Numbered from the stretch's first letter, positions 27,628 to 36,235 are shown. The stretch is DNA of 64,000 nt from PALSA-350 sp963834445 (GCA_963834445.1 CAWIBU010000003.1:1883237-1947236); one strand, 5' to 3'. Program-made: numbers and translations. Notes: generated from the sequence alone by a model not told the origin.

Positions 27628-28802
27628 TCAAACATCTGATCTGCATCACTCTCTTCGCGTCCACGCTCTCACTCTCCGCGCAGGCGCCCCCCTTCAAAGC
27701 CATCGCGTCTTCTGGCGAAGCGGCCAACTACAGCCCGGGTCTTCTGGCGAACGGTACGCTCTATGTATCCGGGCAGGGAAGCGACCAGCAGGACTTCGCA
27801 GCCCAGGTCAACGAAGCGCTCCACAAAGTCCAGTCCGTTCTGCGCGGCGCGGGCATGGATTTCGCCAACGTCGTCTGGATGAACGTCTATCTCACCGACG
27901 ATCACAACCTCGCTGCCATGAATGATGTTTATTGGAAGACGATCGGCGGCAGCCCGCCCGCGCGGACCGTGCTAACGGTGGCCGCGCTCCCGGACGGAGA
28001 GAAGGTCGAGATCAATTGCATTGCCGTCGCCGATACCACGCAACGCAAGGCAATCTGGCCGGCCGGTTGGCCACACGGGCCAAAGCTCGATCCCCCCGCG
28101 ATCCAGGCCGGCGAGATTCTGTATCTCTCCGCCCAGGGCGGCCACGATCCGCTCACCGGAAGACTCCGGCCAAATTTCTCTGAAGAAACCAAGCAAGCCC
28201 TCGACAACGTAAGCACCGTCCTCGGCGCCGCTCACATGAGCATGAAAAATGTTCTTTGGGTGAATCCCTACTTCACCACCAGCGGACAGTACGACGTCAT
28301 GGGCGCCGTCTACAAAACCTACTTTGAATTCGGCAACACCCCAGGCCGCGGCACCATTCAGGTCATGGGCCTGCCCAACGCGAAACACATCATCTTCAGT
28401 TGCATCGCGGGTGCGGATCTCAGCAAGCGCAAAGCCGTGCGTCCGCGCAACATGCCGCCCAGCCCCACCGCGAGCCCCGGCATCCTCTACGGCGACACAC
28501 TCTATCTCTCCGCCAAAGACGGATTCATCCCCGATCAGGGAATGGTCACGCCGCTGTTCGATCTGCAACTGCGACAGTCCATGCGCAATCTTCTCGATGG
28601 CCTGCAGGAAATCGACATGGACTTTTCCAACGTCGTGTTCAGCACCGTCTACCTGCGCCAGATGAAAGACTCGAGCCAGATGGACCAGCTATACAGCAAG
28701 TTCTTCAAGTCGCCCTATCCCGCCAGGTCCGTACTCCAGCAAAATCTCGAGGTCAATGAAGAGGCCGCCGAGCAGATTTCCTTCATCGCGGTGAAAAAAT
28801 GA
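27624..28802 (+). CDS. Exported protein with three RidA (YjgF) domains
   Basis: RidA proteins hydrolyse reactive enamines and imines released by PLP enzymes, and are usually single-domain cytoplasmic trimers of about 130 residues. This 392-residue chain has a signal peptide (about 1-20, ending LSAQA) and three repeats: about 25-140 (with PPARTVLTVAALPDGEKVEI), about 150-265 (TPGRGTIQVMGLP) and about 275-392 (YPARSVLQQNLEV). The Arg that binds the substrate carboxylate in RidA is kept in all three, most clearly in the first and third. A covalent trimer could mimic the normal quaternary structure. The PLP enzyme gene that follows overlaps it as ATGA. Confidence 0.88.
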   Translation: MIKHLICITLFASTLSLSAQAPPFKAIASSGEAANYSPGLLANGTLYVSGQGSDQQDFAAQVNEALHKVQSVLRGAGMDFANVVWMNVYLTDDHNLAAMNDVYWKTIGGSPPARTVLTVAALPDGEKVEINCIAVADTTQRKAIWPAGWPHGPKLDPPAIQAGEILYLSAQGGHDPLTGRLRPNFSEETKQALDNVSTVLGAAHMSMKNVLWVNPYFTTSGQYDVMGAVYKTYFEFGNTPGRGTIQVMGLPNAKHIIFSCIAGADLSKRKAVRPRNMPPSPTASPGILYGDTLYLSAKDGFIPDQGMVTPLFDLQLRQSMRNLLDGLQEIDMDFSNVVFSTVYLRQMKDSSQMDQLYSKFFKSPYPARSVLQQNLEVNEEAAEQISFIAVKK

Positions 28803-30046
28803 AACGCAGAGCATTTATCAAGTGGGCCACGGCCTTCCCTTTGTTGGCGCAGGTCGGCTGGCAACAGGCGATGGGCACGGGCTGGGCTGAAGTGGCCCGC
28901 AACTCGACTGACAACATCTACACTCGCCTCGGGGTAAAGCCCCTCATCAACGCACGCGGCACCTGGACTTATCTCAGCGCCAGCCTCGAACTGCCCGAGG
29001 TGCGCGCGGCGCAAGTCGAGGCCGCCCAGCACTTCGTCAACATCTTCGATCTGCAAATCGCCGCCGGCCGCCGTCTCGCCCAACTTACCGGCGCGGAGTC
29101 GGGCATGATCACCTCCGGCGCCGCCGGCGCCATGGCCGTGGCCACGGCGGGCTGCATTGCCGGCACCGATCCAGACAAGGTTTGGCAGCTGCCTAACACC
29201 GACGGCCTCAAAAATGAAGTCATCATGGTCGGTGGCCGCAGTGTATTTGACAGCGCCATCCGCCTGGCCGGGGGCAAGCTCGTTCTGGTCGACTCCGCTG
29301 AGCAGATCGCCAACGCCGTCACTCCAAACACGGTGATGGTCTACACCACCTCCTCTCCCGAACAGCTGGCCAAAGAGATCGCCGCCTCCAAAGCGCACAA
29401 CGTGCCCATCTTCATGGACGCGGCCGACGGCATCCCGCCCGTCGACAAGCTGCAATTGTTCTGGAAAATGGGCTGCGACCTATACACCGTCAGCGGAGGC
29501 AAGGGTTTGTGCGGCCCGCAATCGAGCGGCATTCTCCTCGGCCGCAAAGACCTCATCGACGCCGCCCTGGCCAACAGCAATCCGTGGGAAGGCGCCGTCT
29601 GCCGCCCCATGAAGGTAGGCAAAGAAGAAATCATGGGCTGCCTGGCTGCAGTCGAAGCGTGGTTAAAGATGGATGTGCCCAAACTCAACCGGCAATGGAC
29701 CGCGCAAGTCCAACGCATTGCAACGTTAGTAGGCACAGTTCCTGGCGTGGAGACAAAACTCTTCACCCCGGAAGAGAACCAGTGTCCGACCCTCAGCATC
29801 TCCTGGGATCACCAAGCCTGGCATTACACTACCGCCGACTGTGCCAGGGAATTGTTGGAGGGCACGCCGGCCATAGCCGTCATGTCCGCGGACAATCCCA
29901 GCGACGTATTATCCCGCAAGCCGGGGCCCAAAAGAGAATCAAAGAACGACACCTTGCAAATTGTCTCCATGACCCTGCGGCCCGGAGAAGAAATCATCAT
30001 CGGCCAACGTCTCCGTCAACTCTTAAGCCACGCCCGAAAAACCTAA
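28799..30046 (+). CDS. Exported SelA-like PLP-dependent enzyme (fold type I)
   Basis: The N-terminus MKRRAFIKWATAFPLLAQ is a Tat-like signal, which suits export of a folded cofactor enzyme. The body resembles the SelA/DgaE branch: GVKPLINARGTWTYLSASLE near residue 46, AAGRRLAQLTGAESGMITSG, the Asp of MDAADGIPPV near 205, and the probable PLP Lys in SGGKGLCGPQSSG near residue 234. Characterised relatives include selenocysteine synthase and D-glucosaminate-6-phosphate ammonia lyase. Coupling to an exported RidA protein suggests a lyase that releases an enamine. The actual substrate is not visible from sequence. The last codons overlap a tandem repeat. Confidence 0.85.
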   Translation: MKRRAFIKWATAFPLLAQVGWQQAMGTGWAEVARNSTDNIYTRLGVKPLINARGTWTYLSASLELPEVRAAQVEAAQHFVNIFDLQIAAGRRLAQLTGAESGMITSGAAGAMAVATAGCIAGTDPDKVWQLPNTDGLKNEVIMVGGRSVFDSAIRLAGGKLVLVDSAEQIANAVTPNTVMVYTTSSPEQLAKEIAASKAHNVPIFMDAADGIPPVDKLQLFWKMGCDLYTVSGGKGLCGPQSSGILLGRKDLIDAALANSNPWEGAVCRPMKVGKEEIMGCLAAVEAWLKMDVPKLNRQWTAQVQRIATLVGTVPGVETKLFTPEENQCPTLSISWDHQAWHYTTADCARELLEGTPAIAVMSADNPSDVLSRKPGPKRESKNDTLQIVSMTLRPGEEIIIGQRLRQLLSHARKT

Positions 30047-30143
30047 CCCGGCAACAAAAGACCCAAAAAGTTAATCAGCAACGAGAGGTCCAGAAAATTT
30101 AACCCGGCAACGAAGGCCCGAAAAACCTAACCCGCAACAAAAG
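30032..30143 (+). repeat. Four degenerate 27-29 bp tandem repeats
   Basis: Units start at 30032, 30060, 30087 and 30116, of the pattern GCCCGAAAAACCTAACCCGG followed by CAACAAAA. The first unit contains the last codons and the TAA stop of the PLP enzyme gene. Confidence 0.75.
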
Positions 30144-30150
30144 CGGGTGC

Positions 30151-30187
30151 CCCATATCTCACGACGTTTTGTGTCGGGAGATGTGGG
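30151..30187 (+). other. Hairpin upstream of the DUF4380-like gene
   Basis: CCCATATCTC at 30151-30160 pairs with GAGATGTGGG at 30178-30187 (one wobble pair). There is no T-tract, so it is more likely an mRNA structure or repeat than a terminator. Confidence 0.45.
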
Positions 30188-30215
30188 AAATCTAACCAAT
30201 CCGGACGCGAAAGAC

Positions 30216-31577
30216 ATGACCTCCAAAACAAAAACAACCCTTGGCATCCTGGCCTTAACCCTGGTGTCATCGCTAGCCAACGCTGCCCCCTGCAAGGTTC
30301 AGCCTGTCCAGTTTGAAGGCTGGCAGGCGCAGCAAATGTCCAACGACTGGCTGCAGCTCACCTTCGTGCCCCAGCTCGGTGGCCGTCTCATGCAGGTCAG
30401 TTTCAACGGCCACCCCTATCTCTTCATAAACCCCGTCTACAAGGGCAAATACATTTCCCCCTCCGAAGCTGCCGGCCGCTGGATCAACTATGGCGGTGAC
30501 AAAATCTGGCCCTTGCCTGAAGGCAATGACGATGAGCAGCACTGGCAGGGAGCGTCGACCGCGCTTGACGATGGCGCCTATGCCTTCACCGTGCTTGCCC
30601 AGGGCGCGCGCTGCACCGTGCGCCTCGAAGGGCCGCCCGATCCACCCACCGGCCTGCAATACACCCGCGAGATCAGCATCGGCAGCGACTCCCCGCAAAT
30701 CTCCTTCCACGCCATCACGAAAAACTACACCGGCCACTCCATCACCTGGTCGGTGCAATCGGTCTCGCAATACAACCTGTCCGACGCGAACGATCCCAAA
30801 GAATACAACCACAATTTCTGGGCGATCACCCCGCTCAATGCAAACTCCAGCTATCTGCTCGGCTACCATGTGCGCGACGGTCTGGCCAACGACCCCTCTT
30901 TCAGCGTAAAGAACGGCCTATTCCGTCTCAACTGGAAGTACCTGGAAAACGAAGTCTGGCTGGATGCAAACGCTGGCTGGATCGCCTTGATTGACGGCGC
31001 GACCCAATACGCCATGGTAGAAAAATCCAACCACGTCGCAGGCGGCGATTATCCCAGCAAAGCCACGACCATCTTTTACAAGAACGGTCCCATCCTGCGG
31101 ATGAACGAGAAGGGAATGCCCTACTTCCCATCCACGACGCTCGACGAAACGCCCTACTACATGGAAGCCGAGCTCAACAGCCCCATGGTCGTCCTGGGGC
31201 CCGGTCAAACGTACTTCTTCGACACCAATTGGTTTCCCTCACGCCTGACCCCAGACCTCACCACCGTGACCGATGCCGGGCTCGTGGGGAAGCCGCTGGC
31301 CGCCCACCGCACTGCTGGAAAAATCGAACTCAACGGCACCTTTGGCGTCTTTTTCCCCGGTGAACTCAAAGCCTTTCTCTACGACGAAGGCGGTGTACAA
31401 GTGAGCCAGGTATCGCTCGCTGCGCTCCATCCCCAGGACCTTATCGCCCTCCACCAAACCATTCCTGCAGCCAACAACGTGAACCGCGTTTCTATTCACG
31501 TCATCGACAGTAACGGTGCGGATCGTGGAGCCTTGGGAGAAGTTTTCGTTACCATCGACGAAGAAGGTACGAAATGA
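30216..31577 (+). CDS. Exported DUF4380-like protein (possible sugar-binding fold)
   Basis: The ATG at 30216 gives MTSKTKTTLGILALTLVSSL, a signal peptide ending ANA; an ATG at 30147 would add 23 residues before it and lies within a hairpin. The region LTFVPQLGGRLMQVSFNGHP followed by FINPVYKG and GDKIWPLPEG resembles the galactose-mutarotase-like beta-sandwich seen in DUF4380 proteins. The protein has no known reaction. Its place in the run of exported oxidising and lactone-cleaving enzymes suggests a carbohydrate-binding or epimerising role. It overlaps the PQQ dehydrogenase by ATGA at 31574. Confidence 0.7.
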   Translation: MTSKTKTTLGILALTLVSSLANAAPCKVQPVQFEGWQAQQMSNDWLQLTFVPQLGGRLMQVSFNGHPYLFINPVYKGKYISPSEAAGRWINYGGDKIWPLPEGNDDEQHWQGASTALDDGAYAFTVLAQGARCTVRLEGPPDPPTGLQYTREISIGSDSPQISFHAITKNYTGHSITWSVQSVSQYNLSDANDPKEYNHNFWAITPLNANSSYLLGYHVRDGLANDPSFSVKNGLFRLNWKYLENEVWLDANAGWIALIDGATQYAMVEKSNHVAGGDYPSKATTIFYKNGPILRMNEKGMPYFPSTTLDETPYYMEAELNSPMVVLGPGQTYFFDTNWFPSRLTPDLTTVTDAGLVGKPLAAHRTAGKIELNGTFGVFFPGELKAFLYDEGGVQVSQVSLAALHPQDLIALHQTIPAANNVNRVSIHVIDSNGADRGALGEVFVTIDEEGTK

Positions 31578-33166
31578 AGCTCGACCAGTTGCTGGCGGTT
31601 GTCATCTGCGCAGGTGCGTTGCTACCTCATGCCTCGGCGCAGTCATCCTCGGCTGCCATCCAGAACGACTGGCCTTCTTACAACGGCGACTACACCGGCA
31701 GGCGCTTCAGCGGCCTTACCCAGATCACCCCGCAAAATGCCGCGCACTTGCAGGCGCAATGGGTCTTCCACGCCAAAACCCCAGGCGTGTTGCAAGCGAC
31801 GCCGGTGGTCGTGAACGGCATCATGTACTTCACTGGTTCGAATGATGCGTTCGCTCTCAACGCGCAAACCGGGCAGCTCCTCTGGCACTATGCCCGGCCC
31901 GTATCGAGCGGTCTCATCGACGACGCCTCCGGTCATATCAACCGTGGCGTAGCCCTGCAAGGCACGCGCCTGTTCATGGAAACAGACAACGCTCATTTGC
32001 TCTGTCTCGATGCCCGATCGGGTAACCTGATCTGGGATGTGGCTTACGCCGATTGGAACAAGAACTACGGCGCGACCGGCGCTCCGCTCATCCTCCACGA
32101 CAAAGTATTAGTGGCCACCTCGGGTGGTGACGACGGCGTGCGCGGCTTTCTCGCTGCCTTCGATGTCAACACCGGCAAGCTGGCCTGGCGCTTGTGGACC
32201 ATTCCCGCCCCCGGCGAACCCGGCTCTTCCAGTTGGCCCGGCGATACCTACCTTCACGGCGGCGGCACGGCATGGATGCCGGGTACCTACGATAAGGAAA
32301 CGAACACCCTCTACTGGGGCACCGGCAATGCGTCCCCGGACTACGACGGCAGCGTTCGTCCCGGCGATGATTTGTACACCGCGTGCCTGCTGGCCATTGA
32401 TCCCGACACCGGCAAGATGAAGTGGCACTTCCAGTTCACGCCCCATGATCTTTATGACTACGACTCCGTTGAAACGCCGGTCCTCGTCGACATGCAGTAT
32501 CAGGGCCAGCCGCGAAAGCTCATCATCCAGGCAAACCGCAACGGTTACGTTTACGTGCTCGATCGCACGACCGGAAAATTCCTCTCCGCCACGCAATTCA
32601 TCAAGCAGCTGAACTGGGCGAAGGGAATCGACGCCAACGGCCGCCCTGTGGTCAGCGATCTGAAACCATCAGCCGAAGGAACGCTCATCTGCCCCGGAGT
32701 CGAGGGCGCCACCAACTGGTATTCCCCCTCCTACAGCGAGGTGACGCATCTCTTCTACTTCATGAATCTCGAAAGTTGTTCCATCTATTCCAGAAAGCAG
32801 GCTGGCTTCGAAGAAGGTAAGGAGTATTACTCCACCGGCACCAGGCGTGATCCCAGCGAAAAAAGCTCCCAGGTCCTGCTCGCCTTTGATCCGCAAACCA
32901 GGAGCTTTGTGTGGCGTTACCCGCAATCGGGCGACTCTTATGGATTTGGCGGAGTCATGTCCACAGCGACCGGCCTGGTATTTTTCTGCGATAACCAGGG
33001 CTTCTTCGAAGCTGCCGATGCAAAGACAGGAAAATCCTTGTGGCACTTCAACACCGGGCAAAGCCTGCACGCTTCTCCCATGAGCTACGCGGTGGGCGGC
33101 CACCAATACGTAGCCATCGCCTCCGGCAGCGATCTCTTCGCCTTCGCCCTACCCCAAGCCCCCTGA
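31574..33166 (+). CDS. PQQ-dependent dehydrogenase (quinoprotein alcohol dehydrogenase type)
   Basis: A signal peptide (about 1-23, ending ASAQ) precedes an eight-bladed propeller of 530 residues. Family features are WPSYNGDYTGRRFSGLTQI at the start, SGGDDGVRGFLAAFDVNTG near 183, GTYDKETNTLYWGTGNASP near 238, and PHDLYDYDSVETPVLVD near 293. Compared with methanol dehydrogenases, the metal-ligand Glu of the GGE-GVRG motif is Asp here, the Asn of WGTGN is kept, and DYD supplies the catalytic Asp plus a second Asp two residues later, as in lanthanide-type enzymes. The usual vicinal Cys-Cys pair is absent. There is no fused heme domain; the upstream diheme cytochrome could accept electrons. Confidence 0.88.
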   Translation: MKLDQLLAVVICAGALLPHASAQSSSAAIQNDWPSYNGDYTGRRFSGLTQITPQNAAHLQAQWVFHAKTPGVLQATPVVVNGIMYFTGSNDAFALNAQTGQLLWHYARPVSSGLIDDASGHINRGVALQGTRLFMETDNAHLLCLDARSGNLIWDVAYADWNKNYGATGAPLILHDKVLVATSGGDDGVRGFLAAFDVNTGKLAWRLWTIPAPGEPGSSSWPGDTYLHGGGTAWMPGTYDKETNTLYWGTGNASPDYDGSVRPGDDLYTACLLAIDPDTGKMKWHFQFTPHDLYDYDSVETPVLVDMQYQGQPRKLIIQANRNGYVYVLDRTTGKFLSATQFIKQLNWAKGIDANGRPVVSDLKPSAEGTLICPGVEGATNWYSPSYSEVTHLFYFMNLESCSIYSRKQAGFEEGKEYYSTGTRRDPSEKSSQVLLAFDPQTRSFVWRYPQSGDSYGFGGVMSTATGLVFFCDNQGFFEAADAKTGKSLWHFNTGQSLHASPMSYAVGGHQYVAIASGSDLFAFALPQAP

Positions 33167-33192
33167 ACCCGGCCTTCGAGGGACGAAACTAA

Positions 33193-33481
33193 CTCCACGG
33201 TAAGACTTACCACCAAGCTCCGGGGAGAAACCGCAGATCTCTCCACTACGCTCCCCCGAATTGCTGTCGAGGCTGGTGGCGCTGGCAAAACTCATGCGGC
33301 TTTCCTTAATGAAAGCCGCACACGTGGATCTGTCTTAGGTAGCCAAGCAGGAATTCGGGTGCGCTCCGGTGGAGATGACAAATCTTTTAACCCACAGATT
33401 TGTCATCTCGACCGGAGCGCAGCGTAGTGGAGAGATCTGCGGTTTCTCCCCGGAGTTTAATGGTAGGTCTTACCGTGGGAG
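33193..33481. repeat. Dispersed element, family B copy 1, with 60-base inverted ends
   Basis: Arms at 33193-33253 and 33416-33481 are near-perfect inverted repeats (CTCCACGGTAAGACTTACCA at one end). An inner palindrome around 33362-33410 has AGATGACAAATC paired with GATTTGTCATCT-like sequence, and CGGCTTTCCTTAATGAAAGC at 33298 forms a hairpin. The segment 33261-33386 is the reverse complement of 48888-49010 at most positions. Confidence 0.8.
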
Positions 33482-33513
33482 ATTATCCGCCCATGAGGCG
33501 CTTTCGTCAGTAA

Positions 33514-35184
33514 CTAGGCCAGCGTAAGTTCGATCCTCCTGGCATCCGCATCCGCCCCACTCACGCGGAAGCTGCGAATCTGTCCCGGCTGCATGGCCTC
33601 CGGCTTGACCGGCCCGCTACTCGGGCCGCCCTTCCACCGTGCCGTCAACATGGAGCTCAGCGCCGACAGATCAACCTTCCCCGCAGCCGGCGCCTCTTGC
33701 CCCGCTGCACTCTCCGCGCCCAGACGATACGCACCCTCGATGCCTTCGCCTAGTTCCACCCGCACCAATCCCTGCGCAACCTCAAGCACGCGGCCGCTCA
33801 CCGTGCTGCCCGGCGCGTGTTCTGCAAGATACTCCTCCACGCTCACGGACGTTCGCTGCTTCATGCTGAGCCGCAGTTGACGCTTCGCCTTGTCTACTTC
33901 GAGCACCTGCGCCTTCACCACCTGACCCAGTTTCAGCACGTCCTGCGGATGATGAATGTGCTTGTCAGCCGTGATCTCGCTCACATGCACCATGCCCTCG
34001 ACGCCCTCGGCGACCTGCACAAACGCGCCAAACTTGGTAAAGCTGGTAATGGGACCTTCGACCGCCGACCCCGCCGGAAACTTCTGCTCCACCTCGGCCC
34101 ACGGATCGCCCAATGTCTGCTTAAGCCCCAGAGAGAGCCGCCGTTCGCCCATATTCACGCCCAGCACCACGGCTTCCACCGTGTCGCCCGCTTTCAGCAC
34201 ATCGCTCGGCTTCCGCACCTTCTTGGCCCACGACATTTCCGACAGATGAATCAACCCCTCGACTCCAGGCTCAATCTCGACGAACGCGCCAAAGTCGGTC
34301 ACCCGCGTCACCACGCCCTGCACCCGGTCTCCCGTCTTCAACCGTGCGGCCACGCCATCCCAGGGATGGGCCAGAAGCTGCTTCATGCCAATCGAAATCC
34401 GCTGCTTCTCAGCGTCCGTCTTCAGTACTTTAGCTTCGATCCGCTGGCCGACAGTAAGCACATCTTCCGCCTTGTTGACGCGGCTCCACGAGATGTCGCC
34501 AATATGCAGCAACGCGTCCACGCCGCCGATATCGACAAACGCGCCATAGCCCGTGAGGCTGCGCACCTCGCCCTGTATCAGGTCGCCCTCTTTGATTTCG
34601 CTGTACCGCCGCTCTTTCGTCGAACGATCTTCTTCCTCGGTAAGCACCCGGCGATCGACCACGACGTCTTCATCGGTTACGTCCAGCTTGATGATCCGGC
34701 AGCGAATCTGCTGCCCAACCAGCTTCTCCAGATCGCCGGCATCCCGGACACCGCTGCGCGACGCGGGCATAAAAGCGCGCACGCCTACATCGACGCTCAG
34801 CCCGCCCTTCACCACGCCAGTTACAATGCCGGCGATCGGCGCCTTGTCGGCAAATGCCTGTTCCAGCGCAGACCAGTCTTTGGGTTGCTCGACCTTGAAC
34901 CGGGTGAGCTCGTAGTAGCCTTCGGCATTGCGGCCCTTCACCGATACCAAAAACTTGTCCCCCGGCTTCACCGCTTCATTTCCGCTTACGAAAGGGGCCA
35001 GGGGCAGCACCCCTTCCGTCTTGTAGCCAATGTCGAGCAATACCGAGTCGACGGTGACGGCCACAACCGTAGCGTCGATCTGCCGGCTGCCGCCTTCTGC
35101 TTTGCGCGCATGGCTCTGCTCGTACTCAGAAAATATCGCGCCAAACGACTCTTCTACTTCCGCATCTTCAACCCTGTCAGACAT
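33514..35184 (-). CDS. rpsA: Ribosomal protein S1-like, six S1 domains
   Basis: S1 binds mRNA and helps start translation. Six S1 domains follow each other (roughly residues 40-105, 125-190, 210-280, 295-365, 380-450 and 470-530); domains 3 to 5 have the classical pattern GYGAFVDIGGVDALLHIGDI, DFGAFVEIEPGVEGLIHLSE and KFGAFVQVAEGVEGMVHVSE. A C-terminal extension of about 60 residues is Ala/Pro/Gly-rich. ATG 35184 (MSDRVEDAEVEESFGAIF) is preferred; an ATG at 35196 adds four residues. An HtrA gene lies just upstream on the same strand. It may be the main rpsA or an S1 paralogue. Confidence 0.88.
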   Translation of the reverse strand: MSDRVEDAEVEESFGAIFSEYEQSHARKAEGGSRQIDATVVAVTVDSVLLDIGYKTEGVLPLAPFVSGNEAVKPGDKFLVSVKGRNAEGYYELTRFKVEQPKDWSALEQAFADKAPIAGIVTGVVKGGLSVDVGVRAFMPASRSGVRDAGDLEKLVGQQIRCRIIKLDVTDEDVVVDRRVLTEEEDRSTKERRYSEIKEGDLIQGEVRSLTGYGAFVDIGGVDALLHIGDISWSRVNKAEDVLTVGQRIEAKVLKTDAEKQRISIGMKQLLAHPWDGVAARLKTGDRVQGVVTRVTDFGAFVEIEPGVEGLIHLSEMSWAKKVRKPSDVLKAGDTVEAVVLGVNMGERRLSLGLKQTLGDPWAEVEQKFPAGSAVEGPITSFTKFGAFVQVAEGVEGMVHVSEITADKHIHHPQDVLKLGQVVKAQVLEVDKAKRQLRLSMKQRTSVSVEEYLAEHAPGSTVSGRVLEVAQGLVRVELGEGIEGAYRLGAESAAGQEAPAAGKVDLSALSSMLTARWKGGPSSGPVKPEAMQPGQIRSFRVSGADADARRIELTLA

Positions 35185-35208
35185 AAACCTACCCAACCCA
35201 CATGCCGC

Positions 35209-36225
35209 TCAGAATACCACCTGGCCTTCCTCCTCCCGTTCCCGCGGCACAATCATCAGGTGTTTGAGCATGGTTCCGCGCAGCACGCTGGCGTTCTGCG
35301 GCTTGCCCGCCCGCTCCGTCGTCAGCAAGCGATGCAGATCATCGATGCCCCCAACCGGCTGGGTCGCAAAACCCACCAGCACGTCGCCTTCCTCGATGCC
35401 CGCCACAGCAGCTGCCCCGCCCGCGGCAATCGCGGTAGCCATTACCCCCGACGGCAAGGCCAGCTTGTACTCATACACCAGCCGCCGCGGGATCGGGACA
35501 TTCTGCGCCGCAATACCAATCGAACTACGCCGCACCCGCCCATGCTGCAAAATCTGCGCTACTACATACTTCGCCGTATCGATGCCCACAGCAAACGAAA
35601 GCCCCTGTGCACCCCGGATGGTGGCCGTGTTCACCCCAATCACGCAGCCCGTTGCGTCGAGCAGCGGGCCGCCGGAGTTGCCCGGATTCAACGGCGCATC
35701 CGTCTGGATAATCTCCTCCATCATCCTGCCCGATGCCGCCCGCATGCTGCGCCCTAACGCGCTCACCACCCCGGCCGTTACTGAAAACTGAAAACCAAAC
35801 GGATTGCCCACCGCGATCGCAATCTGCCCTATGCGTAGCCGTTTCGATATCCCCAACGCCGCCGGAGCGAAAATCGCGTGCTCCGTGCGCAGCACCGCAA
35901 TATCCGTATCCCGGTCCTCACCAATCAGCACCGCGCCACTGCGGCTGCCATCGGTAAACGTAAGTGAGATCTTTACCGCCTGGTGAACCACATGGCTATT
36001 GGTAAGAATCAAGCCGTCGGGCGTGAACACGAACCCTGATCCTGACCCTTCCTGTCCCGGCCGATTGGCCCGGCGCCGGCTCTGCACATCAATCTTCACC
36101 AGCGCCCCGCTTACCCGTTCCACCGCCTGCGTTACCGCGCGCGAATAGCCATCCAGTAAATCGGAGTCGTCCAACCTGCCTGCCAGGAACCCGGTCTCGC
36201 CGCCCACCATCGCTGTATCTCTCAT
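35209..36225 (-). CDS. HtrA/DegP-like serine protease with PDZ domain, no signal peptide
   Basis: The S1C protease core is complete: His in ILTNSHVVHQA, Asp in RDTDIAVLRT, and Ser in DAPLNPGNSGGPLLD. A single PDZ domain follows (about 245-330, PSGVMATAIAAGGAAAVAGI then EEGDVLVGF). Length is 338 aa. There is no hydrophobic N-terminal segment, unlike most HtrA proteins, which act in the periplasm, so a cytoplasmic location is likely. It lies 10 bases after a LuxR-type regulator and just before the S1 gene, in a four-gene run on the minus strand. Confidence 0.9.
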   Translation of the reverse strand: MRDTAMVGGETGFLAGRLDDSDLLDGYSRAVTQAVERVSGALVKIDVQSRRRANRPGQEGSGSGFVFTPDGLILTNSHVVHQAVKISLTFTDGSRSGAVLIGEDRDTDIAVLRTEHAIFAPAALGISKRLRIGQIAIAVGNPFGFQFSVTAGVVSALGRSMRAASGRMMEEIIQTDAPLNPGNSGGPLLDATGCVIGVNTATIRGAQGLSFAVGIDTAKYVVAQILQHGRVRRSSIGIAAQNVPIPRRLVYEYKLALPSGVMATAIAAGGAAAVAGIEEGDVLVGFATQPVGGIDDLHRLLTTERAGKPQNASVLRGTMLKHLMIVPREREEEGQVVF

Positions 36226-36235
36226 GTGCTTCTCC

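Noticed and set aside
33817..35757. Long open frame (646 codons) on the plus strand opposite rpsA and htrA
   Set aside because: It runs across two well-supported minus-strand genes and is rich in His/Arg/Pro, as expected from the antisense of S1 codons.
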